64,000 nucleotides of DNA from contig QANU01076963.1 in assembly GCA_003254905.1 (NCBI GenBank), positions 262,568-326,567 on the forward strand. Reading direction: 5' to 3'. Below are positions 11,109 to 23,302 of this stretch, one piece after another; the stretch's first letter is position 1; every line of letters starts with the position of its first letter. This stretch comes from Nissolia schottii. Its lineage: Eukaryota; Streptophyta; Magnoliopsida; Fabales; Fabaceae. The position numbers and the translations under genes are program-made. Under the pieces are notes generated by a model that saw only the letters and a list, made by a program, of their open reading frames with translations, was not told where the DNA came from and searched no databases.

Positions 11109-12883
11109 GTTTTAACTCCATCTTTTTGCTGTTGGTCTTCTTCTGCCGCTTGTCGTTTGTGGGATTTGTTAATGAAGTCTTGTTCTGGTTCTGGAGCATA
11201 TATGGGAATCGCTGCATTACAAAACTGCAAAACTGTATACTAGTATAGTAGTAGCACGTTGCCATTGCATAGATTTTCTGTTTATTTTAATCTTCTTTCA
11301 AATTGAGTCGGCGTAAATGTTGAATTGTTTCCTCTATCAGGTCAGTTACAGCAGCATAAACGTTTCTTTTGTAATGCTTTGCCGAAAACAAGAAGTATAT
11401 ATGTGCGGACTCGACGACATTGGTGTTAGTATTAACCCCTTTTTTTTCAATAACGGTATGCATTTAAGGAAAAATATCCAACTTCTCAATTTTTTATAAA
11501 ATAGATTAAATTATACTCTACGTAAAAATAAAAAGTAATTTAGATGTAGTTTATATTTATTACCACGATAATAAAAACAATTTGGAGGTTTAATTAAATC
11601 TTTATTTCACATTTTTAAGAGAGTTTAATTGTTTGACATATAAAGTTTTTTATACTTTGATTTAATTAAATCACTTTAAGTTCATGATTTTTTAAGTTGT
11701 AAGTGAGGGTCAATTATTTTTATTTATATAGATAATATTTGATTGAATCACAGTGTAAAAAAAGTTAATAGTAATTAAACTCTTTTAAAATTAATACTCT
11801 CTTAATATTTTTAAGAAGGTCTATTATTACATTTATGTGTTTTTTTTTATTATTTTACTTTGATGTGTACATAGTTACACTTATTTTGGTTTAGTGGTGA
11901 GAAATTTGGATTATGTATATATAGAGAGATTTTACATTTAAATTTCATTAAAAAGTTGCACTTATTCAATTAAATTTTATTTATTTTATTTAAATGTTTT
12001 TCTTTTAAGGTACTATGATTGGCGTAGTTGTGAAAGATTTGATAATTTGTACGAGGTCATAATTGTTAATAAAAGAATTAGTTTATTAATAGAGTTTAAC
12101 TTTTTATCAACTAAAGTGTTTTGGTGTTGTCTATTAATGAAAGATTGATAGTGTAAATTTAGATGTAGTTCAAAAGTCATGCAAATAAAAAAATATAATT
12201 AGATGACAGAATTACACGGTCAATGAATAAAAATTAAACTTTTATTCTCTTAATTTTTAATTTCTTTTGTGAAAATTAAGTATTTTATAAATTTATAAAT
12301 TTACTACTTTAAGATAAATTTAAATTTAAATTTATACCAAATCAAATCATTTTTAATTTCAAATGAATCTGTATCTACATAAGTAACAAATTCCATGAGA
12401 TTCGAGTGTTCTAATTTCGAAATCACACGACAACTTCTGATTTGAAAGAATTTAGTATGAGATTGAATTTTAAGCTTAAGCTTATAGAAACATTATATCA
12501 ATCCTTTTTTTTATTTTTTATTTTTACAAATCCTATAACATAATTAGGGTGAATATAAAAGAATAATAAAATCAAATTAGTTCTTATATGAGTAGATTTC
12601 AAATATAACGATTAATTTCTAAAACAATCAAATAATTTGGAATGTAGCCAAATGGGGATATGGATTCTATTTTGAGTTTAGTGCAAAGTCAAATAGGGGT
12701 CAGTGGAGTGGAATGTCAAAATCCAGTTAAATCGCCACACAAGTTCGTCGCGCTTTCTGTAGTAGTAACGTTTCTTATTCCACCAAACAGAATCGTTCTG
12801 TTTCTTTTTTTGAGGAACGAACTCACTCTTCTTCCTCTCTGTTCTGGTTTTCACTGCACCAGTTTTGAAATTCGAAAACCAAA
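11109..12883. other. Intergenic, AT-rich
   Basis: The first 200 bases are probably the 3' UTR of the CSA-like gene. The rest is AT-rich and shows no coding similarity. The last 200 bases, from about 12680, are less AT-rich and should contain the promoter and 5' UTR of the next gene (pyrimidine-rich near 12775-12845). Confidence 0.55.
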
Positions 12884-14731
12884 ATGGCACCTGGCTCGCC
12901 CCCTGAGATCGATTGCTCGCCGGAGCATTGCCCCGAAGCGGTGGTGGAGTGGTACGAGTGCTCCGATGCCAAAGGCGAAAGGTACAGAGCCGCCCAGAGA
13001 CGCGGCGTGCACATGAAGGCAAAGCGGCACCTCCTCTCCCTCGGCTGGAAGCTCTGGTACATCGACAAGAAGACCCGCTGGGAACTCCGTTACAGCCACC
13101 CCATCACCGGCAAGGCCTACATCTCTCTGAGAACCGCCTGCGAGTCCTGCATCAACGACGGCGGCTGCAACAACATCAATGCCCCTTCCTCCTTTCACCA
13201 AGCACAAGAACTGCCCCCAATTGTTGAGGAGGTTCCAGAGCCGCCTCTTTCTCCTGTCAAAGAAGAAGATGAGAAACCGAACGTGAGGTTGAAGCTACCA
13301 AGAAAATTTCAGGAGGCCAAGGGGAAAGGGAAGCAAAGAATGTGCAAGAAAAGGAAAGCGGATTTCTCAGATGATGATGATGATGATGAAGAGTACACTC
13401 CGGTTGGTAAGGTCTCTGCTTCGCGGCCGAGCAGAAGAGCGAGGAGGCACGCCGACGAACCTTCTCCTTCCTCTGTCCCGAAGAGGAATTCGAGACAGAA
13501 GACGGTTCTGTCTCTGCTGATAGACAGCAATGTGGTGAGCCTGCAAGCCAGAGTGCACTGCCGGGGCTCCAGCAATGTGGTGAAGAACGGGCGGCTGCTG
13601 CGCTCCGGCGTGTCCTACGACTGCTGCGGCGAGACGTTCACGCTCTCTCGGTTCGAGGCTCACGCCGGCTGCACCAAGCACAGGCCAGCCGCCAGCATCT
13701 TGCTGGAAGACGGCAGATCGCTCTTGGATTGCCAGAAGGAAGCAGCTGCCGGCGACGGTTTCCGCGAGGACCAAAACGACATAATCTGTTCCTCTTGCCT
13801 CCACGAGGGGGTGCTAGTGCTTTGTGACCGGTGTCCGTCGGCGTTCCACGCCGGCTGTCTCGGCCTCACGGCGATTCCTGAAGGTGATTGGTTCTGCCCC
13901 CAATGCTGCTGCAAGATATGCAACAATCCAAGATGCAGGGACGATTGTGAAGAAGATCACGTGGACAACACTGTTATGGCTTGTGATCAGTGTGAAATCA
14001 AGTACCACTTCGGTTGTCTAAGGTCAAGATCATTCACTAAGCTGAAATCTCACCCGAACGAGATTTGGTTCTGCAATGGTTCTTGTGAGAACATATATTT
14101 CACCCTGCAGATGATGGTTGGAAAACCGATTCCTGTTGGTGGTGAAGATCACAATGGCCTAACTTGGACACTGTGGAAGAGTGTGAAAAGTAAGTTGAAT
14201 GTTGGATGCAGTTGCATGAACCACAGCCTTGTAGCCCTGTGGAGTCAAATTGAAAGCAAGTTGAATGTGGCTCTTGATGTGATGCACGAGTGCTTTGAAC
14301 CAATCACTAATGTTGTGTCTGGGAGAGACATGGTTGCTGATGTTATATTCAGCAGGGGTTCGAGGCTTAACCGGTTGAACTTCCGAGGGTTCTACACTGT
14401 GATCTTGGAGAAAGATGAGGAGGTTGTCTCTGTTGCAAGCACAAGGGTGTTCGGCCGCAAGGTGGCCGAGGTGTCGCTTGTGGCCACCAGGATTCAGTTC
14501 AGGAGGCTTGGGATGTGCCGGATTCTGATGGATCAACTTGAGAAGCAGTTGATTCGGTTGGGAGTGGAGAGGATTGTGCTGCCTGCTGCTGAGGATTTGA
14601 TACAAACTTGGACAAAGTCATTTGGATTTGAGAAGATGACTGATTCAGATAAGTCTCAATACTTGGATTATAATTTTCTAGAGTTCGAAGATTCTACCTT
14701 GTGCCACAAGTCATTGAAGGAACATGCCTAA
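12884..14731 (+). CDS. IDM1-like PHD-finger / GNAT acetyltransferase protein (615 aa, single exon)
   Basis: This is a nuclear chromatin protein of the plant PHD plus N-acetyltransferase family that includes IDM1/ROS4, a histone H3 acetyltransferase linked to active DNA demethylation. Residues 20-95 form the conserved N-terminal block (WYECSDAKGERYRAA to ACESC). Residues 155-205 are basic with an aspartate run. Residues 209-285 match the TPL-binding/Jas-like domain. Residues 302-341 form a C4HC3 PHD finger (C302, C305, C314, C317, H322, C325, C338, C341), followed by a second cysteine-rich finger to about 401. Residues 480-590 are the GNAT fold with the acetyl-CoA loop FRRLGMCRIL at 539-548. 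The ATG sits in a good context (aaaATGGc) and no in-frame ATG precedes it. The gene has no intron and is much GC-richer than its surroundings. The exact paralogue is uncertain, and activity is inferred from the family. Confidence 0.9.
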   Translation: MAPGSPPEIDCSPEHCPEAVVEWYECSDAKGERYRAAQRRGVHMKAKRHLLSLGWKLWYIDKKTRWELRYSHPITGKAYISLRTACESCINDGGCNNINAPSSFHQAQELPPIVEEVPEPPLSPVKEEDEKPNVRLKLPRKFQEAKGKGKQRMCKKRKADFSDDDDDDEEYTPVGKVSASRPSRRARRHADEPSPSSVPKRNSRQKTVLSLLIDSNVVSLQARVHCRGSSNVVKNGRLLRSGVSYDCCGETFTLSRFEAHAGCTKHRPAASILLEDGRSLLDCQKEAAAGDGFREDQNDIICSSCLHEGVLVLCDRCPSAFHAGCLGLTAIPEGDWFCPQCCCKICNNPRCRDDCEEDHVDNTVMACDQCEIKYHFGCLRSRSFTKLKSHPNEIWFCNGSCENIYFTLQMMVGKPIPVGGEDHNGLTWTLWKSVKSKLNVGCSCMNHSLVALWSQIESKLNVALDVMHECFEPITNVVSGRDMVADVIFSRGSRLNRLNFRGFYTVILEKDEEVVSVASTRVFGRKVAEVSLVATRIQFRRLGMCRILMDQLEKQLIRLGVERIVLPAAEDLIQTWTKSFGFEKMTDSDKSQYLDYNFLEFEDSTLCHKSLKEHA

Positions 14732-16722
14732 AACCATACACGTTTAGTTTTGCTGAGGGTGAAAGTAGTGCTATGTTAATGGGCATCTTTCTGTAAGGTT
14801 TTAATGAGACAATTGGTAGGTACTCAATTTTGTTATTTCTTCCTTTTTTTGGGGGACAGATGTATTCATGCTTATTTGGTTACTACCTCCTTGTGATGAT
14901 AATAATTGACAATTTGTTTAGTGAAGGTAGCTGATCTTTTGTTTTCATGTCGATTGCATGCTGTAAATGGAAACATAGGAAGTGACAATTATTGATCTCA
15001 AAGTGAAGGAGCTGTGGTTTTTTTTGTCTTGTGAATAGCACTGCCCTGTTTTTTCATGTTTTGATACTGTAGTCTGCAATTAGAATGCGGGCCTGCAAAT
15101 TTAGGAATCGATGAAGTTTGTCATGTTTTATTCTTGAGTTGGTTGCCCTTAACTCATTTGGTGGGTGAAATTGTATCAATTTATCTTTTATTTATTATTG
15201 ATGAAATTTTAATAAAATTCACATCCTGATAAAATTTCATTTAATAATGAATAAAATGCGAGTACTAAAAATGTTATTAATCACAAAATAATGTTATATA
15301 AACTCATTTATTGTAAGATATTGTGTCTATTCATACTTCATTCACAGTTAGATAATATTTTAATGAGACATCAATAAAATTTCATCATACAGCATTTGAG
15401 GTGTGAATCTTCTACAACAAACAAGAACACATCCCATTTCCCATATTCACATTTGTCGCCGTTTATTACATGGAAATAATGCTTAAAATGATAACTTATT
15501 AAATAATAACAAAATGAAAGATAAAAATAAAATTGTGTACTAAAATTAGTATCAAAGGGAAAATCTTTGACTGTTTTAATTTTAAATTTTATTAAATTTG
15601 ATTTGATAAGAATTGATTTTATTCTAAGCTACAAAAAATTATCTTACCCTTTCTTATGTGGTTATTTTACTCTTTTAATTTTACAAGTCTTGTGACAAAA
15701 TAAAAGCAACAATACCAGGGAAAAAAAAAGCAACAATGTAAATTAGAAAAGTCAAATCAAATCAACTACTATGATTTTAATAAATTTCAAGCATAAGATT
15801 TGATTTGTAATTCAAATCCGCTCTTATTGCCAATCATTGCAAACATTTACGCATTGCTTGATATTTAGATTTGTAATTATTCATTATTAAAAGGTTACTT
15901 CAGTCTTAACAATAAACAAAATAGTACTAAGCATCCATTTTTCTATATTTCTGTTAGGTTCAATTAATTTTCATTTTAATAATCCGCAATAGCCGATCTG
16001 AAGAACCAAGCTTTCTAGCTAATTTTGGTTCCTTTTTCCCTCTTAATTGTTTACCTTGTTGAGTGTAAAATAAAAGAAATTGCCCACAAATTTAATTTGA
16101 TTACTCCAATCAAAAAAACACTATTTAACTCGATTTAACCCACATTAAACCACTATTAAGCTCGATAACATATAGCTGAATGATTTTATTTTTTCTTCTG
16201 CCACTCAACTCTTCGGCCAATATGCCACTTTTATTCATGGTAGACCTAAGCCCAAGCCAACCATGTAATAAGTGAAACAAGCTTCAGTAATAAATTTAAC
16301 CATATCCTTTAACACTATTTATAAGTTACTCTTACCTAATGACATTATTTTTGCAACAAAAATACCTAATGACATTATTTCATGCATTTGCTTCATTGCT
16401 TGCTAATTTGAAAAGATGAAACATTTGCGATTATTATCTTCATTTTTTGTAAAGCCTTATAGCATTACAAAAATCTAACAAGGCTACATAATGCATAATA
16501 AAGCTGTCGTCATTTGCAGACGTCAACGAAATGCGGAGTTGTCTAGGTGCTTTAATACAACATATTTCAGGTCATCCATGTCATAGCATCACAAATCTCA
16601 AGGGTCTAGTTTGCAATTGATTAGATCCAAGGGTCTGGACTCTGGAACAGAGCAGAAGAATAATAAATGAAATGAATGATGGAATCCCCAGATGACAGAG
16701 TTATTCCTGTTCCCACTCGAAC
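14732..16722. other. Region between two converging genes, no gene seen
   Basis: The PHD gene (+) and the IFRD gene (-) converge here. The ends carry the two 3' UTRs (about 14732-15130 and 16500-16722). The middle is AT-rich, with repeated aataaaatttcat-like words (15200-15390) but no clear element. Confidence 0.55.
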
Positions 16723-19700
16723 TTATGTCTCGTCATCAGGGTTACTGACTGCGTAGTGGCCGAAGTTTCTGCCCTGTCAATTTAACAGAAGAAATAAATG
16801 AAGAAAATAATCTTCAATTAATGAGTAAGCCGATTGAAGTGTGCAAAAAATTAAACATAGATATTGCAAGTTCGGCCAAATATGGAAAACAGTGGGAGAA
16901 AATAACCCCATGAAATTTGAGAGCCTCACACCTAACAGGCACACAAGCACGCAAGGGAGAACAATATTATTAACATGCCAATTTTATCAATTGTTTCTCA
17001 TAACAAAAATTATCAGTTACCTAGATGTCAAGTGGAATTTAAGTACCCTATGTTCACTTATGTATTTCAACGGGATGATCGAAAGGAACGTTCTTTTATA
17101 AGATATTACGGATAAGGATGCCAACCTCGGATAACAGCCGCTGCTTATTAAGTAATTGGGTCCTAACCTTGTTCAGAACTGAATTCGGAGACTTAAACAT
17201 TCTCTGCAAGTGAGCCGTAGATGCAGATCAGTGGACGATGACACGTGAAAGGAAAAAAAATGTAAATGCTGAGTGTAGTCAACAGATAATATGAAATTCA
17301 GTAACAATAATGTAAGATAAATGAGCACAATCACTCGCACAAACTTACCTTTTCACCGACAGACATTCTATGTTCACCGTTATTAAGAAACCTTTTCTTT
17401 GGTGTGAAACCAAAGACATCATGAAGAAACTCGTTTTCCTGATTTGCCGGTAAAGAACAGCACAAAAGAAAAGGGGGAAATAACCATCAATATTATAAGC
17501 TTTTCATAGTAATTAGAAGCTCGACCAAGAAAAAGTGAAAGCGCACCTGCATGTGCTTAATGAACCCACCACCAAGAAAGTGCTTGATAAAATTCAACTG
17601 CAAAAAATATGGATGTCAAAATGCTAATGTGGAAAAGGAGATATCTGTAAGTAAAATGAAAGCTAGTAAGAAAAACCTGAATCATTTGGGACCATGATGA
17701 TGTCTGCAGTGAATCACCGCCAATCTTCATTGAAATTTCAGGAGAGTAACCATCCTAGAATCACAAAGCAATATTAGTACATAGGTCCCCGCTTCATAAG
17801 AAAAGTATTTTCTGTTCTCATAATAATATTGTATTAATAAAATGAAATTAAAATACCTCAAAAAATTCCAAGATATCTCGGAACAAGTTCCTCTGACTAT
17901 TGAGATCCTTTTTAGCAGAACCCTTTCCACCAGCCTCCACAGAAAGGTTTTTGCATTGATTTATGACCTTCCCTTTCAGTCCTTGTAAAAATATGTAACT
18001 TTCCTGTGGTTTACTCTCTTCTTGATTTGTATCACCAGCACTCCTAGAGTCAGCAGAAAATTTCTCTATAGTTCCAATTTCAAAAATAAGAGCCAGTGCT
18101 TCACCAGCAGCAATTCGTACAGACCGATCTTCCTTGTCTAGAAGACTAGATAAATAAGAAATTGAACTGCATCAACAATTTAAAAAATAAATAAATAAAT
18201 AAATTAGTTTGATCCAATATCCAAGGCAGTGCTGCATAGAAGGTGATTATGGTAAGTAGAACAGGTAAGGGCATACATTGTCACAACAAATAAGACATAG
18301 ATGGCATAAATTCAAAAAAAATTAACCCTGAGCAGTAGAATATCGTACCAGGACTCTAATTCTAGCAACCATAACTTCCTTAAAAAAAAAACATAGTTCA
18401 TGCAAAATAACATTAGAATTATCAAAATCAAAATGTCATTATACCTGCTCCGCTTTGTAATTTATCATGTAAAATACTCAACTTTTCTCGTTACTTTATA
18501 CAAACTGTAAGCATGGTTAAATATCTCAAGAAAGAGTTGATAAAAATTTAAATATCAAATTTTTAAATTAATAAATGACAGATTCAAACCTATAGCAATT
18601 TGATCAACTAATATCTTTTGAATTTCATTAATAAGGTTTTACTCTATCCACTTTCCCTCCCTCCTTACATTTTAATCCAAGATGCTTGCAATGTTCCAAC
18701 TCTTCATTGCCCTTCCCAATACAATCCCTCATCCTCCCTTTTCTTCTTCCCCTCCCCTCTAGTTTGAGGCAACAACAGACATAGGGTTGCTCAATCTCTA
18801 TTGCGTGGAAGTGCACATCATTTCAAACTGCTCAAAACTCTATAAAAACTGGAGGCACAAATTCTTTCTATAAAGAATCAACAAGTTGGGGTCCCTATTT
18901 TAAGCAGTTTATACCATGACTCAAATCCATCTGAGGGTTACTGATACCAGGCCATCTATTACATTGATAAGAAAAAGTATCATGCTATCCAAAGCATCTA
19001 GCAAGATGCAAGAGAAACACATCAGCACATTACTGGGGCAGCAATGCAGTGAAAAAAACAATGTAATAAGTAATGAAGAATGAGGTTACTTTTGCCAATT
19101 TTTTGAATTTAGCTTCAGATTGTCCACTGTAGAGAGGAGAAAAGACCACGCCGACACCACAGAAGTTATTAATTGAGCGGATGGTTTGACTGCAACTACC
19201 TAAACCATGAAAAAACTGGCATTAGATGCACCACCATAAAAAGAATATGTTGTCTTCATATTTAATAGAATAAGTGCTAAACAAAATACAATTAATATCA
19301 GATCATATTACAGCTGCAAGACAATCCTACTAGTAAGGGCTGACCAGTAAATAAAACAAATTAGTACACTGGAAAAAGATTCCTACATTGGAACCTAATT
19401 TGGGATGGATCACTCGCCACATTATGTCCATTGATCGCTCTGTTTCCTCTTGATCAGTTCCTCCAACAAAGGTAATTATAGCCAAGCACTCAAGTAACTG
19501 TAAACATAAATGGTATTGAGCAAACAGAGCAAATAACATCCAGTAAGAAAATCGCAAGGGAATCACCAAGGTCACTTGAACACAAGACGTTGCAATATTT
19601 CAAAAATCCTACTTACGGAAGGTGTCTTTGAAACATCTGACTTAGATGCAAGAGATTCATCCAGAGGACGAACTGATTCTTCAAATATTTCACGTGAATT

Positions 19701-20690
19701 GTCACCACATCCCACAGTCAAAGCCAAACAACCTACAAAGGAATTAAATTAAATTAAACTAAATACTCACAATTAAATGAAGGCAACATGAGCAAGTTAC
19801 TTAAAATCTTACCAATGGCATGAGATGCCAAAGCTATCTCCTTAGCAGATGCCTTTTTGGATCCCTTTTTCAATGAACCAAGACACTGGTGTAATAAGGT
19901 GGCAAATCTGATAAAGGAGAGGCATCTCAATGTTAAGACAACTTTAATATTTTGGATAGACATATACATATATATAGCAGCAAAGCCTTAAAATGAAAGG
20001 AAAGCCAAAAACTACAAAGACCATAATTTGAATGCATACATTTTAAGCTTAGGCCTTAGGTAGATTAGTAGATAACTTGTTCTCTAGGTTGACTTCATAT
20101 TTTCTATACTACATGATATATGCAAGTTTGACAAAACACATACCAATTTATAGTTGTGACGAATACAAGACATATCAGCATGCATGCTCAAGCAAATAGT
20201 TTAAGACTTGAATGATAAATTCTTACTTCTTGTTCACAAACTGATGCTGCATATTGCTATTGAACGCTTCAATGATCGATGACAAAGCTTTCTCCCTCGT
20301 GGAACCCCTTTTATCCCAAAAAAAAGACAAATATCAATTCAGGACAGCTCAAAGTTTAGCTCGGTGTGCACGCAATTTCTGTGATGGACAGGCAAAGTAC
20401 CTTTTCTCATCTAACGCATCGAGAGCTTGGTCGAGCATGGAATCTTGATCGAACTGCACTTCTTCAGTCCCAGACACCGACATCATATCAGAACGCGCAG
20501 TTGACGACGACGTCACGCTACTATCATCGTCGCTATCGAACATCGCAGCACTTTTCCGTTGAGAATTACCTAAACCATCACAGAACCAATCACAATTAGA
20601 CATTTAAATAAGAAAATCCAATAGAGCTCAATCAAAAAAAGGAATCAAATAAAAGAGAAACCCTAGGAATTGGGGCTTACGCTTTCTCAT
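16723..20690 (-). CDS. IFRD-family protein, SAT32-like (13 exons, 449 aa)
   Basis: This is a homologue of the interferon-related developmental regulators; in Arabidopsis, SAT32 is linked to salt tolerance. These proteins act as transcriptional co-regulators. Minus-strand exons, in order, are 20690-20681, 20569-20401, 20307-20227, 19907-19813, 19732-19617, 19497-19387, 19199-19090, 18166-17857, 17754-17677, 17597-17547, 17438-17349, 17203-17126 and 16773-16723. They join to 1350 nt in one open frame with GT-AG introns. Residues 1-60 hold the plant N-terminus (KRNSQRKSAAMFDSDDD, SVSGTEE, LDQALDALDEKRGSTREKAL). Residues about 55-335 form the helical IFRD domain (KKFATLLHQCLGSLKKGS, VRIAAGEALALIFE). 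Residues about 361-433 form the C-terminal IFRD domain (VFGFTPKKRFLNNGEHRMS, SPNSVLNKVRTQLLNKQR). The first exon has only ten coding bases. The promoter is largely lost in the gap at 20735. Confidence 0.92.
18180..19089 (-). other. Large intron 7 of the IFRD gene
   Basis: This intron (about 0.92 kb) separates exon 7 from exon 8. It carries no recognisable element. A pyrimidine-rich stretch near 18645-18760 gives an antisense-looking frame, which I consider chance. Confidence 0.6.
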
Positions 20691-20722
20691 GGTTTTTGAG
20701 GCTATGTATGCTTAATTCGTTT

Positions 20723-21162
20723 GGGGGGGGGGGGNNNNNNNNNNNNNNNNNNNNNNNNNNNNNNNNNNNNNNNNNNNNNNNNNNNNNNNNNNNNNNNNNN
20801 NNNNNNNNNNNNNNNNNNNNNNNNNNNNNNNNNNNNNNNNNNNNNNNNNNNNNNNNNNNNNNNNNNNNNNNNNNNNNNNNNNNNNNNNNNNNNNNNNNNN
20901 NNNNNNNNNNNNNNNNNNNNNNNNNNNNNNNNNNNNNNNNNNNNNNNNNNNNNNNNNNNNNNNNNNNNNNNNNNNNNNNNNNNNNNNNNNNNNNNNNNNN
21001 NNNNNNNNNNNNNNNNNNNNNNNNNNNNNNNNNNNNNNNNNNNNNNNNNNNNNNNNNNNNNNNNNNNNNNNNNNNNNNNNNNNNNNNNNNNNNNNNNNNN
21101 NNNNNNNNNNNNNNNNNNNNNNNNNNNNNNNNNNNNNNNNNNNNNNNNNNNNNNNNNNNNNN
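20723..21162. other. Poly-G run (12 G) followed by an assembly gap of 428 N
   Basis: The G run at 20723-20734 directly abuts the N stretch 20735-21162, so sequencing probably failed at the homopolymer. The gap removes the 5' upstream region of the IFRD gene beyond about 45 bases. Confidence 0.97.
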
Positions 21163-22744
21163 TAATTTAAATTATTGATAATTTAGTTTTTAAATTATTT
21201 AGTAATTTATATTAATATATTTAGTGTGACATGATTGTCAATGTGAATTGACGATAAAAATGAAAAGTAATAATAATAATAATAATGAGCGATGTATATT
21301 ACCTCATAATCTTTTTATATATATCAACCAAGTTAATATAAATTCCTAATTACATAGATTTGTGCATACTAAATATAATAATGTAACATTACCAGCAATT
21401 TAACAAATGGTAATCTTTCTAAAATATAATCGGTAATCTTAGAGGCAATATACCAAACACTAAAAGATTACCACAGTTTAAATTGTTAGTAATGTTAAAT
21501 TGTTGTGTTTGGTATGCATATGAAATGTAATTGAGAATTTACATTATCTTATTTCACATGTAAAAAAGATTATGAGGTAATATACAATACTAATCATCAC
21601 CACACCATCATCATCATTTTTAATATTATTATTATTATTATTTCTACTTTTATTATTATTACTATTTTTATTTTCATTATTATTATTATTTTATTTTTTA
21701 TATTATTATTATTATTATTTATTATTTAGAATTACTTAAAAGTAGTAATGCAGATAGACACTTGGTACATAAGACAATGTGAATTACTTTAATAATCTAG
21801 AACATTTTAAAATTTGATTATTAAATTAAGTAATAAAAATATTATTAACACATTAATGATTTTTAAAGAAGAATAAACGAGTTTTTTAAAAGACATTTTT
21901 AAAAAAATTAAAAAATATATTTTATTAACAGTATACCTTTTAAGTTTTTGATATATTAAATGTATTAAAAATTATTATTTCATTCTTAATCTTATTTGAA
22001 ATAAGTATTTGTTTAAGTGATCTAAGCTTTTGATTTATAAATTCACCTGCACGTCAATTATGACTAATATATGATTTAAATATGTAATTAAATTTGTAGA
22101 TAAAAGATTCACGTGTTCCAAACAATTGTGTGTGGGATGCTACCATCATCAAGGAATTATTCACATTGGATGGAATGGATATTCCATAGGCTTTATTCCA
22201 TAGGCTTTCGTGGCTCTTCTGCCACCGGTGTTCGGCCATGTTTGCCCATCGTCAATTGGGACACGTTACTTGGATCCGAAAAATTGCACGCTTCTGTGGT
22301 TGCGGGACACGCGTGACGTGACAAGGTTGGTCCTTGATTTGATGATGATCACGATGATGACGACTATGCTTTTCCCTAACTTTCTGGGACTGCCCAAATT
22401 AGAAGGAACATTTCTCGAAAGCGTGCAGGGTTTGTGTTTATCATGCGTCACTGGTTAAAAGGTTTGAGACAAAATCGCCTTCTAAGAACATGGTAGAATT
22501 ACCTAATTAAACAAAATAAGACTAATTTTTTTAATGCATACACTAAGTCAACAATCGCGTGTATCTAAATGTGAGAAAGGAATGATATTTTATTTATACA
22601 ACAAATATTGTGGCTTTGTTTTATATAGAATTAAACCATGCTTTACTTTAAAACAAAAAAGAAAACATAAATCATGTTTTATTTGGCATTTTTTTATTTG
22701 TTAAAGTGAGACAAGAAAGAAAAAAGCAAAAAAGATTATAAGTT
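21163..22744. other. Repeat-rich intergenic DNA
   Basis: The stretch holds the fold-back element at 21294-21585, trinucleotide tracts (taa at 21269-21286; att at 21630-21720), and a less AT-rich block at 22100-22455 with several short frames that I cannot identify. Confidence 0.5.
21294..21585. mobile_element. Fold-back MITE, about 292 bp
   Basis: The left arm from 21294 starts gtatattacctcataatctt. The right arm ending at 21585 is its exact reverse complement over at least 23 bases. A second inner pair (acattaccagcaatttaac on the left; a matching inverted block near 21475-21505 on the right) extends the fold-back. The element is non-coding and AT-rich. No target-site duplication was identified with certainty. 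Confidence 0.6.
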
Positions 22745-23080
22745 TACCGTCTTTTCATATAGAAAAGCTAAAATGTCTTCTAAAAGAGAGTTACTTACAA
22801 TTATCTTTTGACTAGTTATAGAATTCATCTTAGCTAAACTATCCACACATTTATTAGTCTTATAAAACACAAGATGAATAGACACACCCTAATCACGGCA
22901 AAAGAGATGATGGATAGAGCAAATCAAGTCATAAAAAATAGGGGAACGATGAGTCTGATTTGATTCTAATAGGTCCACAACCACTCCACAATTTGATTCA
23001 CAAACAAGGCAGTGATGTACACTATTTATTTCACGCAAAAAAAAGACCCTCACGACGAATCATGGCAAGCTCTGGGATAG
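22745..23080 (-). pseudogene. RNase H-like (RVT_3) domain remnant
   Basis: Read on the minus strand, this gives ELAMIRREGLFF, then VHHCLVCESNCGVVVDLLES, SPIFYDLICSIHHLF, and VFYKTNKCVDSLAKMNS. This order (residues leading into E-S-(D/N), a helix, an RxxN-like segment, D-x-LAK) is the pattern of the plant RVT_3 RNase H-like domain found in LINE-derived and stand-alone proteins. The frame is broken by a shift at a T run near 23038 and by an in-frame stop within the fragment (about 22890). The usual acidic DSD motif reads ESN. No reverse transcriptase is seen next to it. It is probably a dead retrotransposon or gene fragment. Confidence 0.6.
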
Positions 23081-23211
23081 TAACTAGTTCTATTTTATAG
23101 TACGCTGAATTGATTTTTGAAGTTGTCAAAATACAAATACGTTAAGCTCGCATTTATTTTTTATTTTATTTATATTAATAACGCGTACTTATTCGTCTTA
23201 TTTCCCAAACC

Positions 23212-23212
<1 letters not shown>

Positions 23213-23289
<77 letters not shown>

Positions 23290-23302
23290 GGAGAGAGAGA
23301 GA
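23213..23302. repeat. Compound microsatellite (TA)n(GA)n
   Basis: About 12 TA units run straight into about 30 GA units with single interruptions (aaa near 23276 and ggg near 23289). The Arg-Glu repeat frame read through it is an artefact of the repeat. Confidence 0.9.

Noticed and set aside
12851..13207. Minus-strand frame of 118 codons at the start of the PHD/GNAT gene
   Set aside because: It is a shadow of the real frame with no recognised motif.
13367..13804. Minus-strand frame of 145 codons within the PHD/GNAT gene
   Set aside because: It is antisense to a clear coding exon, GC-rich by shadow, and has no domain of its own.
20696..21178. Frames of 149-160 codons upstream of the IFRD gene
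   Set aside because: They are reading through the N gap and the poly-G run.
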